Source of the DNA: JABDII01 sp963815325
GTDB taxonomy: Bacteria > Gemmatimonadota > Gemmatimonadetes > Gemmatimonadales > GWC2-71-9
Length of the DNA: 64,000 nucleotides
NCBI GenBank assembly: GCA_963815325.1
Contig: CAWFGG010000009.1
Span: 248,001 to 312,000, forward strand
Direction: 5' to 3'
Shown: positions 42,753-52,197 of the stretch, in pieces
Layout of the letters: every line of letters begins with the position of its first letter
How positions within the stretch are numbered: position 1 is the first letter of the stretch
Position numbers and translations under genes: made by a program
The notes under the pieces: generated by a model
Database searches by the model: none
Seen by the model: only the letters and a program-made list of their open reading frames with translations
What the model was told of the DNA's origin: nothing

Positions 42753-44003
42753 TCAAAAGAAATCCTGGAGCCAACGCTTCACCGGTCCAAACCACTTGTC
42801 GACGGCGGGCGATCGCCGTCCCCCGGTCCCAAAGCCGGTCTGCCACACTTGTCTCGCCCCGTAGTATACCAAGCCCGCGGCCAGCGCCATCCGTGGCGAC
42901 TCGACGCTGTCCGCCAGGCCGGTGAGTCCCTGCCCGGGCGCGCCGACCCGCACGGGCATCGCGAAGACCTCTCGGCCCAGCTCCACGATGCCCGGCGTGA
43001 GCGCGCCACCGCCCGTCAGAATCACCCCAGCAGGCAACCGTTGGTGATACCCCGCCTGGGCAATCTCGTTTTGCGCGAACTCCATCACCTCCTGCAGGCG
43101 GGCCTGCATGATGTGAGCGAGCACCCGACGGTCGGCCGCACGTGATCCTTGCCCGGGGGTGCCGGGAAGCTCGATAGTCTCGCCCTCGGACATCCCCGGT
43201 TCGTAGGCCGAGCCATGGCGCTCTTTCAGTCGCTCGGCGTCCTGCTGGGTTACCTGCAGCCCCTGCACGATGTCGGCCGTCACATAGCCGCCGGAGCACA
43301 GGAGCGACCTGGTATGGCGGATCTTGCCGCCCTGAAAGATGGCCACGTTGGTCGAGCCGCCGCCGAGATCCACCAACGCACAACCCAGCTCGCGCTCATC
43401 CGTGGTCAGGACCGCCAGCGACGTCGCCAGGGGCTCGAGCACGAACTCGCCCACGCGATAGCCGGCACGTTCGACGCACTTGCCCAAGTTGTGCAGGATG
43501 CTGGACAAGACCGTCACCAGATACACCTCGGCCTCGAGGCGTGAACCGGTCATCCCGATCGGCTCGTTGATTCCCGCCTGCTGATCGATCAGGTAGTCCT
43601 GCGGGATCGCATGCAACAGCTCGTGATCGCGGCCATAGGAAATGTTGCTCGCCACGTCGTTGACCCGGGCAACGTCGGCCGTACGGATCTCGTCACCGGT
43701 CACGGACACGACGCCGTGAGAGCTCTTCCCCGCCACGTGCTCACCGGCAATGCCGGCATACACGGTTCCCACCTCGACCCCCGCCATGCGCTCCGCATCT
43801 TGCATAGCCTTGATGATGGCTCGGGTGGTCTCTTCGATATCTCGCACCACGCCGCGGCGGACCCCACTGCTGCGTGCCGACCCCACGCCCAGGATCTTGA
43901 CGAGCGGCTCCCTGGTACTCCCGGAGGCGTCCGCGATGACCCCCACGACCTTGGTGGAGCCCAAGTCGAGACCGGCGACGAGCCGCTGCGGCGCGCCGCT
44001 CAC
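42753..44003 (-). CDS. ftsA: cell division protein FtsA
   Basis: This actin-fold membrane tether for FtsZ has 416 residues. Signatures are VAGLDLGSTKVVGVIA (phosphate 1), the 1C domain (GTVYAGIAGEHVAGKSS), ALVDLGGGSTNVAIFQGG (phosphate 2), VILTGGGALTPGIVELGREV (adenosine) and a C-terminal amphipathic helix (KWFGPVKRWLQDFF) for membrane binding. The GTG start at 44003 was preferred because it overlaps the ftsQ stop as GTGA and conserved sequence begins 9 residues later. Confidence 0.96.
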   Translation of the reverse strand: MSGAPQRLVAGLDLGSTKVVGVIADASGSTREPLVKILGVGSARSSGVRRGVVRDIEETTRAIIKAMQDAERMAGVEVGTVYAGIAGEHVAGKSSHGVVSVTGDEIRTADVARVNDVASNISYGRDHELLHAIPQDYLIDQQAGINEPIGMTGSRLEAEVYLVTVLSSILHNLGKCVERAGYRVGEFVLEPLATSLAVLTTDERELGCALVDLGGGSTNVAIFQGGKIRHTRSLLCSGGYVTADIVQGLQVTQQDAERLKERHGSAYEPGMSEGETIELPGTPGQGSRAADRRVLAHIMQARLQEVMEFAQNEIAQAGYHQRLPAGVILTGGGALTPGIVELGREVFAMPVRVGAPGQGLTGLADSVESPRMALAAGLVYYGARQVWQTGFGTGGRRSPAVDKWFGPVKRWLQDFF

Positions 44004-44689
44004 GCGACCCGGCCCCTGACGATGACCTGCCCGTCGAAGCGGGCGTCGAGTTCCTGGAATTTCCATCCTCGTCGCGTCAAGTCGCGCGCCACATCCATGG
44101 CCGCGATCAGTACCTCGGGTTCGGTATCGCTTCTCAGCCACAAGCGCCATTGGCCGAGGTCGAGTACAATATCACCGGCGCGGCGCGACGCCGCCGACAC
44201 CTGGCTGAACAGATCGGGATCGGCGCTTCGCACGCGGGCGAGCAGGGTGGTCAGCACGGAATCCGTTTCAGCGATCACCGGCAAATCGGGCGCGGAGCGT
44301 GCGGGATCGAACGGCAAGGCAACGCCTGACACGTCGAGCAATGCGAGTCCATCCCGTGTGGGTGAGAGGGCAACCGGTTCGGCCTCGCTCACCACGACCC
44401 GGAGGGTCCCGGGAACCCGGCGTCCGATCCGGGCATCGACCACGCCCGGTATCTCGCGAATCCGACGCTCCGCCCGCTTGAAACCGTCGAACACGTTGGC
44501 GTCGGCCGGCAGGGCCAGCGCGTCGAGGACGATGTTGGCCGACAAGTGGCGAGCCCCCACGATCTCGATCCGGCGTACGTCGAAAAATCGAAAGTGTCGA
44601 AATACTTGAGGTGTGCCGAACCAGACAACCGCGGCGACAGCCGCGCCGCCTACCACCCACCAACCGCGCTTCACGCGACGGCCGGCCAT
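44000..44689 (-). CDS. ftsQ: cell division protein FtsQ
   Basis: This bitopic division protein has 229 residues: a short basic cytoplasmic tail (MAGRRVKRG), one helix (WWVVGGAAVAAVVWFG), then the POTRA domain (FFDVRRIEIVGARHLSANIV; IREIPGVVDARIGRRVPGTL) and the beta domain. It links FtsBL to the septal synthase. It overlaps the end of murC by 19 nt, so murB and ddl, often found between these two, are not here. Confidence 0.92.
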   Translation of the reverse strand: MAGRRVKRGWWVVGGAAVAAVVWFGTPQVFRHFRFFDVRRIEIVGARHLSANIVLDALALPADANVFDGFKRAERRIREIPGVVDARIGRRVPGTLRVVVSEAEPVALSPTRDGLALLDVSGVALPFDPARSAPDLPVIAETDSVLTTLLARVRSADPDLFSQVSAASRRAGDIVLDLGQWRLWLRSDTEPEVLIAAMDVARDLTRRGWKFQELDARFDGQVIVRGRVA

Positions 44690-46041
44690 TCCACCAGTTC
44701 CCGGCCTACCCGGGTGATGTCTCCGGCCCCAAGGGTCAGCACGACATCGCCCGATTGGATTACTTCGCGCACCCGAGGACCGAGGCGATCACGCTCCGGC
44801 TCATAGATCGTCCGAACCCCCGCGCGGGTGGCTGCATTGGCCACCTGTTCGCCGCTGACGCCCGCAACCGGCCGCTCGCGAGCGGCATAGACATCGGTTA
44901 CCACCACGAGATCCGCGCCGCTCAAGGCCTCGCCTAGGGCGTCCCCGAGCCGCTTGGTCCGCGAGTAGAGATGCGGCTGGAAGACAGCCACCAGGCGTCG
45001 GCCGGGAAACGCTTGGCGCGCAGCTTGGATCGTCGCCAGGATCTCCGTCGGATGGTGCGCGTAGTCGTCCACCACCACGGCACCGCCCACCTCGCCCACC
45101 CGCTCGAAGCGGCGGCCGACTCCCTCGAACTCGGCCAGGGCCTCCAGCGCGGGCTCGAGTGGCGCGTCGAGCGCCGCAACAACTCCAACCGCAGCGGCGG
45201 CGTTCCGCACATTGTGGAGCCCAGGAACACGCAGTCGCAGCCGGACTGCACCCCGATTCGGAACCGACAGCGTGGCGCTCGTTCCGGTCGGTGAGTGCTC
45301 GACCTCGGTGATCGCCAGGTCGCCCCGGCCGAGTCCGAACGACCAGACGGTTCCTGCCAGCTGCTGTGCCACGCGATTGGCCCCGGCATCGTCGGTGCCG
45401 GCGATGACCACCTCCGCCCGCTCGGCAAACCGGACAAACGCCGACTCCATCGCGGCAACCGAGCCGTACGAATCGAGGTGATCCGGCTCCACGTTCGTCA
45501 CGACGGCAATGGTTGGATACAACTCGAGCAGCGCTTGATCGTACTCATCGGCCTCGACCACGTAGAGTCCCGGGCTTCCGATCTTGACGTTCCCCCGCCA
45601 GGCGCGAACCCTGCCGCCGGTAATTCCCGTGGGCTCGAGGCCCGCGGCACTCAGTGCTTCCGTGACCATGGTGGTGGTGGTGGTCTTGCCGTGGGTTCCG
45701 GAAATGCCCACAACCCGCGATCCGGCAACGAGTTCCGCTAAGAGCCGCTTGCGTTGAATCACCCGCACCCCAAGGTCGTGCGCGCGCCCAAGCTCGGGAT
45801 GATCCGACGAAACCGCCGCCGTGACCACCACCGCCTGCGCCCCGTCCACGTGTGACGGGTCGTGGCCTGTGGCGACTGGAATTCCGCGAGCAACCAAATC
45901 GGCGGCGCCGGCCGGATCGAGATCGCACCCCGTGACCGCAATCCCATTCGCATGCACGATGGCGGCCAACGGGTTCATCCCCGCGCCGCCAACTCCCATG
46001 AAGTGCACTGGGCGCGGGTCCGAAGCGTCGAAAAGATCCAT
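44671..46041 (-). CDS. murC: UDP-N-acetylmuramate--L-alanine ligase
   Basis: The enzyme adds L-Ala to UDP-MurNAc. The 456-residue product has the N-terminal Rossmann motif VHFMGVGGAGMNPLAAIVHA, the ATP loop GISGTHGKTTTTTMV, the EADEYDQALLELYPTIAVV substrate region and the C-terminal VVDDYAHHPTEILATIQAAR. The DYAHHPTE motif identifies MurC. The 12-nt gap to murG upstream suggests co-transcription. Confidence 0.97.
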   Translation of the reverse strand: MDLFDASDPRPVHFMGVGGAGMNPLAAIVHANGIAVTGCDLDPAGAADLVARGIPVATGHDPSHVDGAQAVVVTAAVSSDHPELGRAHDLGVRVIQRKRLLAELVAGSRVVGISGTHGKTTTTTMVTEALSAAGLEPTGITGGRVRAWRGNVKIGSPGLYVVEADEYDQALLELYPTIAVVTNVEPDHLDSYGSVAAMESAFVRFAERAEVVIAGTDDAGANRVAQQLAGTVWSFGLGRGDLAITEVEHSPTGTSATLSVPNRGAVRLRLRVPGLHNVRNAAAAVGVVAALDAPLEPALEALAEFEGVGRRFERVGEVGGAVVVDDYAHHPTEILATIQAARQAFPGRRLVAVFQPHLYSRTKRLGDALGEALSGADLVVVTDVYAARERPVAGVSGEQVANAATRAGVRTIYEPERDRLGPRVREVIQSGDVVLTLGAGDITRVGRELVEWPAVA

Positions 46042-46053
46042 TCGAATGCTAAT

Positions 46054-47211
46054 CTAAGAAGGTTCGGTAAGTTGCGAAACCCCAACCGGTTCCAAGAGCG
46101 TCAGTAGGTGGGACACGATCTCGACGGCAGCATCCGGCCTGCCGCGCTCGCAGGCCGCCCGCCCCATCGCCTGCCGGGTTTCTGGCTGCGATTGCAGCCG
46201 TTCGATGGCCGCGCCGAGGCTCATGCCATCGAGGCGTTCCTGATTGAGGTGCCATGCCGCTCCAGCCTGCTCCATGGCCGCAGCGTTTCTCGCCTGATGG
46301 TCTGCCGCCGCACTCGGCAACGGAATGAGCACGCTCGGTAGACCCCAGGCACAGAGTTCCGCCACGGTGAGCGCGCCGGCCCGGCTGACTACAGCATCGG
46401 CGGCGGCGTAGCCATGCCCCATCGGGTCGAGAAAATCGATCACCTGGACGCGTGGTGGCGCGTGGTAACGCTTGAATCGATCCCAACCCGCACGGCCGGT
46501 CACCCAAAGGAGGGTAACGCCGGCGGCTCCTCTCGCGTCGAGCCACGCGCTCACGGCTTGGTTGATGGCGTGCGCGCCCTGGCTCCCACCCGTCACGAGC
46601 ACGGTGAATTCATCGTCCCCGATGCCCCATCGGCGCCGCGCGGCCGGGCGATCCTCCGGCGTCGGGGGCGCGATCGGATTCCCCGTCACGAAGAGTTCGG
46701 TGTGGGAACCGAGGCGGAGGTGCCGCTCGGCCTCGGGAAGTCCGAGGTAGACGTGACGCGCCCCCGCGGCGAATCGCCGCGTGACCAGGCCAGGAAAGGC
46801 ATTCTGTTCCTGGATCGCGACGGGAACGCCTGAGCGCAGCGCCCACCACACCACCGGGGCCGAGGCATACCCACCGGTCCCGAGGACCACCGCCGGACGC
46901 TCCAGCGCGAAGACGGCGCGGAGACCACGCCAGAGGCCCGGAAGCACCAAGGGCCACCTGGCGTTCTTCCACCACTGACGGCGGTAGATCGGCTGGGCCG
47001 GCAACAGATGGTATCGAAACGGCCTCCGCTGCAGCAGTTCGGCCTCGATGCCACGGCGTGCTCCAACCAGCACCGGCTCCACATCTGGAGCCTGCTCCCG
47101 GAGCAGTGCGGCGATGGCCAGCGCGGGCATGAGGTGCCCGCCCGTTCCTCCGCCGGCAATGAGGACGCGCCGTTCGCGACCGTCGGTGCGAGCCCCGGAG
47201 GAGCCGCTCAC
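46054..47211 (-). CDS. murG: lipid II-forming N-acetylglucosaminyltransferase MurG
   Basis: This peripheral membrane GT-B enzyme adds GlcNAc to lipid I. The 385-residue product has the G-loop VLIAGGGTGGHLMPALAIAA, AVVLGTGGYASAPVVWWAL, the second G-loop VLVTGGSQGAHAINQAV and the donor-site block LPSVLIPLPSAAADHQARNA. It starts at GTG 47211, overlapping the ftsW stop as GTGA; the reading frame is open further upstream but only over ftsW. Confidence 0.96.
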   Translation of the reverse strand: MSGSSGARTDGRERRVLIAGGGTGGHLMPALAIAALLREQAPDVEPVLVGARRGIEAELLQRRPFRYHLLPAQPIYRRQWWKNARWPLVLPGLWRGLRAVFALERPAVVLGTGGYASAPVVWWALRSGVPVAIQEQNAFPGLVTRRFAAGARHVYLGLPEAERHLRLGSHTELFVTGNPIAPPTPEDRPAARRRWGIGDDEFTVLVTGGSQGAHAINQAVSAWLDARGAAGVTLLWVTGRAGWDRFKRYHAPPRVQVIDFLDPMGHGYAAADAVVSRAGALTVAELCAWGLPSVLIPLPSAAADHQARNAAAMEQAGAAWHLNQERLDGMSLGAAIERLQSQPETRQAMGRAACERGRPDAAVEIVSHLLTLLEPVGVSQLTEPS

Positions 47212-48362
47212 CGAGACTTGGGTTTGGGCGGCCGCCCTCGCCGCGAACCGATGTTGATCAGGATTCCGGTGCCGAGCAGCGCGACCACGAGGCTGGTCCT
47301 GCCGTGGGACATGAACGGCAAGGTCAGGCCCGTCGTGGGCATGAGTCCGAGGGTCACGGCCATGTGCATGGCCGCGGTGACGACGACCGACGCGGTGATG
47401 CCTGCCGCGAGATACTGCCCAAACGGATCCGCGGCCGTCCTCGCGATCCGGAATCCGAGCCAGGCGAAGAGCCCGAACAGCAGCACCACCAGTACGACCC
47501 CGAGAAATCCCCACTCTTCGCCGATGGTGCTGAACAGGAAGTCGGAGTAGGCCAATGGGAGGAAGCCCAGCTTCTGTTGTCCCTCACCGAATCCAACGCC
47601 CATGATCCTGCCCGACCCCATCCCGATCAGCGATTGTTGGATCTGGAGGGCGGCGTCGCTGCCGCCTTCTCCAGGGTTGAGAAAGGTGGTGAAGCGTGCC
47701 AACCGGTACTGCGCATCGCGAATCTGGTGGAAGACCAGGAGAATGCCGCCCATTCCAAGCAAGAGAAAGTGGCCAATCTTGGCGCCTGCCGTGAACAGGA
47801 CAATGCCTCCGACAAGGGCCACGAGCGTGGCCATGGACAGATCGGGCTCGAGCATGATCAAGCCCGACACCAAACCCAGGATCACGAGAAACGGCAGCAC
47901 GCCTTTCTTGAACCGGCGCACTTGTGGTCCCTTCTTGGCCGCGAGCATGGCACACCACACCACGACGGCCAGCCGGGCGACTTCGGAGGGTTGGAAGCTC
48001 AGGACACCGAAACGGATCCAGCGCCTGGCGCCGTGGGAGGCCGGGGCGACGGCGGTCGTGAACGGCAGCACCAGGATCAGCAGCAGGGCAATCGTCGCGA
48101 GCAGGATCGGCCATGCCATCGCCCGCCAGAGGTGGTAGTCCACCCGGGCGGCCACCAGCAACAGGATCGTGCCGACCATCGCCCCTGAGAGTTGACGCAG
48201 GGCCAGACTCGAGCCGGCGAACCCCTGATTCCCCGACACGATACTGGACGCGCCGTACATGCTGGCCAGTCCGAACACCACCAGGGCTGCCGTGACGATC
48301 AGGAGGAGATGAGTCTCCCAGCGGAAGTCGCCGGGGTGGATGATGGGACGTTCTCGGCTCAC
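47208..48362 (-). CDS. ftsW: lipid II polymerase FtsW (SEDS family)
   Basis: This 384-residue polytopic SEDS glycosyltransferase of the divisome starts at GTG 48362 (GTGA with the murD stop). About ten hydrophobic helices are visible from THLLLIVTAALVVFGLASMY onward. Conserved loops are FGVLSFQPSEVARLAVVVW, IMLEPDLSMATLVALVG (with the catalytic Asp of SEDS proteins) and LTLPFMSHGRTSLVVALLGT. Position next to murG and murD supports FtsW rather than RodA. Confidence 0.95.
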   Translation of the reverse strand: MSRERPIIHPGDFRWETHLLLIVTAALVVFGLASMYGASSIVSGNQGFAGSSLALRQLSGAMVGTILLLVAARVDYHLWRAMAWPILLATIALLLILVLPFTTAVAPASHGARRWIRFGVLSFQPSEVARLAVVVWCAMLAAKKGPQVRRFKKGVLPFLVILGLVSGLIMLEPDLSMATLVALVGGIVLFTAGAKIGHFLLLGMGGILLVFHQIRDAQYRLARFTTFLNPGEGGSDAALQIQQSLIGMGSGRIMGVGFGEGQQKLGFLPLAYSDFLFSTIGEEWGFLGVVLVVLLFGLFAWLGFRIARTAADPFGQYLAAGITASVVVTAAMHMAVTLGLMPTTGLTLPFMSHGRTSLVVALLGTGILINIGSRRGRPPKPKSR

Positions 48363-49705
48363 ATGGCCTCCACCGCGGCGCGAAACTGGGCCCCCCGCTC
48401 CTGGTAGTTCTTGAACATGTCGTAGCTGGAGCACGCAGGGGACAGCAAGACGGCGTCGCCCGGACGGGCGAGTCGGGCTGCCTCGTCCAGGACGTCCGCG
48501 AACGAATCGGCCCCGATCATCGGAACCGCGCCCGCGAGGTCCCGTTCGATGATCGATCGTGACTCACCGTAGGCAATGACGGCGCGGCACCCCTTCAAGA
48601 GCGGCACCAGCCGCGAATAGGGCTCTCCTTTGTGGCGCCCGCCCAGGAGCAGCACGAAGGGGCGGTCCAAGGCCGTCACGGCAACCGAGGTCGAGCCAAG
48701 GTTGGTGGCCTTGGAATCATTGATCCAGAGCACCCCGTTCACCTCGCGTACCGCCTCGAGCCGATGCGGTAACGGGCCGGCACGGCGCAGTCCCTCCGCA
48801 ATGGCTTTCGGTGACCCACCCGCTCGAGCCGCCACCAGTACTGCGGCAAGCGCGTTGCTCACGTTGTGATCGCCGAGCAGGGTGAACTCGCCGCGCTCCA
48901 GCACCGGTCGGTCCCCAAGCATGAGCATCCGGTCCGACCGGCGATACCACGCGTCCGCTGGCCCGAGGAGACTCCAGTGCTGGTGAACGCCAGGTACTCC
49001 GCGAGCCAGCCGTGCCACCGCGTCATCGTCTCCATTCAACACCCAATAGCTCTCGGGGCCGGCGTTCCGGAACAAGAGTGCCTTGTCCGCGTAGTAGGCG
49101 TCGAGCGACGGATAGCGATCGAGGTGGTCGGGCGAAAGGTTGGTCACGACCCCGATCGCGAGATCGAGATGCGGCGCGTCGTGCAGCTGAAACGACGACA
49201 GTTCAACCGCCAGCCACTCGGGCGCGGGGTCCTCGAAGGCCACCTCGCTCACCGGACGCCCAATGTTGCCAACGGCTTCCGCGCGGAACCCGCACGCGGT
49301 CAGCACCAGGGCCGTGAGCGCGGTGGTGGTCGTCTTCCCATTGGTGCCGGTGATACCGATCCAGCGTGTGCCGCGGAGAACCTGGGCCGCGAGGTCGACT
49401 TCGGCGAGGAGTTCGATTCCCGCCGCGCGCGCGCGCGCGACGGCCGGGGCGTCGGGCGGCACGCCGGGCGAGACGATGACCGCGGCCGCACGCATGACCC
49501 GGGCGACATCGTGCCGACCGAGGTCGACTTCGGCTCCGTCGGCGCGGAGCGCCTCGGCGGCGGCCGCCACGTCGTCGTTGGTGGAACTGTCGGAGGCGTA
49601 CACCCGCACCCCGTGCCGCCGCAGCAGCCGGGTGGCCGAGGTGCCGCTGGCGCCGAGGCCCAGCACGGCGACTTCCGTGTCACCCGTTCGCCACCGGTCG
49701 AACAT
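48359..49705 (-). CDS. murD: UDP-N-acetylmuramoylalanine--D-glutamate ligase
   Basis: The enzyme adds D-Glu to the stem peptide. The 448-residue product has AVLGLGASGTSATRLLRRHG, IGITGTNGKTTTTALTAL, VELSSFQLHDAPHLDLAIGV and the C-terminal NDSKATNLGSTSVAVTALDR and LLLGGRHKGEPYSRLVPLL typical of MurD. The ATG at 49705 overlaps the mraY stop as TGATG; an open frame continues upstream as antisense-free shadow of mraY and was rejected. A 16-base run of alternating C and G (49424-49439) codes for an Ala-Arg stretch. Confidence 0.97.
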   Translation of the reverse strand: MFDRWRTGDTEVAVLGLGASGTSATRLLRRHGVRVYASDSSTNDDVAAAAEALRADGAEVDLGRHDVARVMRAAAVIVSPGVPPDAPAVARARAAGIELLAEVDLAAQVLRGTRWIGITGTNGKTTTTALTALVLTACGFRAEAVGNIGRPVSEVAFEDPAPEWLAVELSSFQLHDAPHLDLAIGVVTNLSPDHLDRYPSLDAYYADKALLFRNAGPESYWVLNGDDDAVARLARGVPGVHQHWSLLGPADAWYRRSDRMLMLGDRPVLERGEFTLLGDHNVSNALAAVLVAARAGGSPKAIAEGLRRAGPLPHRLEAVREVNGVLWINDSKATNLGSTSVAVTALDRPFVLLLGGRHKGEPYSRLVPLLKGCRAVIAYGESRSIIERDLAGAVPMIGADSFADVLDEAARLARPGDAVLLSPACSSYDMFKNYQERGAQFRAAVEAM

Positions 49706-50832
49706 CACCTGAGCTTGAGCGTCGAGAGGGCCACGAGCGCGCAAAGGATGGCCAGGACGTAGAACCGGGTGACGACTGTTGTCTCCTCCCACCCGAGCTT
49801 CTCGAAATGATGGTGCAGTGGTGCCATCCGGAACACGCGATGCGCATCGGCGTATTCCCGGCCCCGGGTGCGTTTGAACCACTTGTACACGCCAGTCTGC
49901 AGCAACACCGAGACCGTCTCCGCCACGAACACGCCACCGATCAACAACAGGAGGAACTCGGACTTGAGGAGAATCGAGACCGTTCCCAACGCGCCGCCGA
50001 TGGCCAGGCTCCCCGTGTCGCCCATGAATACCCGTGCCGGATGCGCATTGAACCAGAGGAACCCGAGCGTCCCGCCCATCAAGGCACCGCAAAAGATGGT
50101 CAACTCTCCGGCACCGGGCAGGTAATACAGATTCAAATACGATGTGGCGTCGGTCCGCCCGAGCAGGTAGGCGAACGCCCCGAACGCCGAGGCAGCGATG
50201 GCCGCGAGGCCGGTGGCGAGCCCGTCGAGCCCGTCGGTCAGGTTCACGGCATTGGTGCTGCCCGTGATGATGAACGTGACGAAGAGCACGAAGACCACGG
50301 GCGAGAAATTGAGGATCAGATATTTGAAGAAGGGGAGCGTCGTCCCGGTGGCGGGAATCGTCTCGCGCGGGACCAAGGGAAAGAAGAGCAACAGCAGGGC
50401 AAGTGCCAGGCCGAACGATACTTGCCCGGCGAGCTTCCACTTGGCGACGAGACCGCGTGGCTTCCCTTGCACGACCTTGAGATAGTCATCGACGAATCCG
50501 ATGGCCCCCATCCACACCGTCGCCACCATCGCCACCTGAACGAATCGGTTGGACAGCTGCGCCCAGAGCAGCGTCGGCACGATGGTGGCGACAATGATCA
50601 GAAGCCCACCCATTGTCGGCGTGCCCCGCTTCTCCTGATGGGCGGCCGGCCCGTCGGCTCGAATCACCTGTCCCACCTTCCGTGCTTGGAGCCGCCGGAT
50701 CACACCAGGGCCCGCCAGGAAGGCCACCATCAGCGCCGTCACCGTGGCGCCGGCGGCGCGGAAGCTGATGTAATTGAAGAGATTGAAGACGATGTGCGTG
50801 CTGCTGAGCGGAGCGAGCCAGTGATAGAACAT
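49705..50832 (-). CDS. mraY: phospho-N-acetylmuramoyl-pentapeptide transferase MraY
   Basis: This inner-membrane enzyme makes lipid I. The 375-residue polytopic protein has KRGTPTMGGLLIIVATIVPT, the catalytic pair in AIGFVDDYLKV, VNLTDGLDGLATGLAAIAAS and a late LHHHFEKLGWEETTVVTRFY. Ten hydrophobic helices are consistent with the family. It follows murF with 6 nt between them. Confidence 0.97.
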   Translation of the reverse strand: MFYHWLAPLSSTHIVFNLFNYISFRAAGATVTALMVAFLAGPGVIRRLQARKVGQVIRADGPAAHQEKRGTPTMGGLLIIVATIVPTLLWAQLSNRFVQVAMVATVWMGAIGFVDDYLKVVQGKPRGLVAKWKLAGQVSFGLALALLLLFFPLVPRETIPATGTTLPFFKYLILNFSPVVFVLFVTFIITGSTNAVNLTDGLDGLATGLAAIAASAFGAFAYLLGRTDATSYLNLYYLPGAGELTIFCGALMGGTLGFLWFNAHPARVFMGDTGSLAIGGALGTVSILLKSEFLLLLIGGVFVAETVSVLLQTGVYKWFKRTRGREYADAHRVFRMAPLHHHFEKLGWEETTVVTRFYVLAILCALVALSTLKLR

Positions 50833-50838
50833 GGAGCC

Positions 50839-52197
50839 TCAGCGACGCTGGTCGGAACCGGTGAACAAGAACGGAAGTATACGTTCGAGAGCCACACCAC
50901 GGGATGCCTTGAGGAACACCAGCTCGTCTCCGGTCAACCGCGCGGCCAGGGCCGGCCCCAGTTCCACCGGATCGGCGGCGGTCAGGAGACGGTCGCCAAG
51001 CCGCGCCGCATAGGCTGTGCTGGCCTCGACAAAGTCGCCAACGACGGCCAGGATGGTGGGCTCGAGCTCGACCAGCTGCCGCATCACTTCCGCGTGCAGT
51101 GCCGGGGCTCGCGGACCGAGTTCCCGCATAGTGCCGGCAACGAACACCAGCGGCCGGCCGGCGCGCATGGCACGGGCCGTCGCAATGGCCGCCGCGAAGG
51201 ACTCCGGATTGGCGTTGTACGCGTCGTTCACGATGGTCATGCCGCCGCGAGTCAAGACTTCCGAGCGCCCGCCCGGGAAGGCCACCGATTCGAGCGCCCG
51301 GGCGGAGCGGAGCCGATCCAGATCGAGCGAGCGGACCAGCGCCCAGGCCAGCATCGCGTTCGCGGCGAGGTGCAGGCCGGCATAAGGCAGCGTGAACGTG
51401 ACACCATCGACCGAAATCCGCGCCCTGCCATCCGGCCCGACGGTCACCGCTTCGGGCACGACGTCGGCATCCGCCACACCCGCGGTGAGGCTGCGTCGCG
51501 CGCGGAGCAGCACTCCGGCTGCCAGCTCTGGCGGCGCGGTGCCGACCACCGCCAGCGGCACGTCGCGCGCCAGCTCCAACTTCTCGTGAAGTACCATCTC
51601 GACCGACCCGAAGCCCTCGAGGTGTCCCGCGCCCACGTTGGTAATCACCGTTACGGTCGGATCGATGATGGCGCGATGCCGAGCCAGTTCACCCGGCTCG
51701 TTTGCGCCGGCTTCGAGCACCAACGCCTCGGTGCCCTCCGGCGCCGACAGGATGGTCAGGGGAACCCCGATGAGATTATTGAGGTTCTCGCGCGTTGCAT
51801 GGGTTGCGAATCGAGTCCTGAGCACCGCGGCGAGCATCTCCTTCGTGCTCGTCTTGCCATTGGTTCCTGTCACCGCCACCACCGGTCCTCGGATCTGGTG
51901 CCGGGCCGCGGCGGCGAGCGCACCGAGCGCGCGGAGTGTGTCCTCGACCTCGTAACACTCGAGCCCGTCCACCGGCGGTGTCCCCCGGCGGACCACCGCA
52001 CCCGTCGCACCGGCGGCGCGGGCCGCGCCCAGGTAGTCGTGGCCGTTGAATCGCGGTCCTTCGAGCGCCACGAAGAGCGCGCCGGGACTGAGTGCCCGGG
52101 TGTCGGTGGAAATCTCGCTATAGCGCTGCCGGATGTCGGCTCCTCGGGACGAGCCGGTGAGGGCTTCACGTACGAAGGCATCAGACCACCGGGTCAC
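50839..52197 (-). CDS. murF: UDP-MurNAc-tripeptide--D-Ala-D-Ala ligase
   Basis: The enzyme adds D-Ala-D-Ala. The 452-residue product has the N-terminal substrate motif EISTDTRALSPGALFVALEG, the ATP loop AVTGTNGKTSTKEMLAAVLR, HATRENLNNLIGVPLTIL and IVNDAYNANPESFAAAIATA, all MurF-specific. It starts at GTG 52197, overlapping murE as GTGA; upstream open frame over murE was rejected. Confidence 0.97.
   Translation of the reverse strand: MTRWSDAFVREALTGSSRGADIRQRYSEISTDTRALSPGALFVALEGPRFNGHDYLGAARAAGATGAVVRRGTPPVDGLECYEVEDTLRALGALAAAARHQIRGPVVAVTGTNGKTSTKEMLAAVLRTRFATHATRENLNNLIGVPLTILSAPEGTEALVLEAGANEPGELARHRAIIDPTVTVITNVGAGHLEGFGSVEMVLHEKLELARDVPLAVVGTAPPELAAGVLLRARRSLTAGVADADVVPEAVTVGPDGRARISVDGVTFTLPYAGLHLAANAMLAWALVRSLDLDRLRSARALESVAFPGGRSEVLTRGGMTIVNDAYNANPESFAAAIATARAMRAGRPLVFVAGTMRELGPRAPALHAEVMRQLVELEPTILAVVGDFVEASTAYAARLGDRLLTAADPVELGPALAARLTGDELVFLKASRGVALERILPFLFTGSDQRR

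Noticed and set aside
49424..49439. Sixteen bases of alternating C and G, a possible Z-DNA or repeat element
   Set aside because: It encodes an Ala-Arg run inside murD that fits the protein and local composition.
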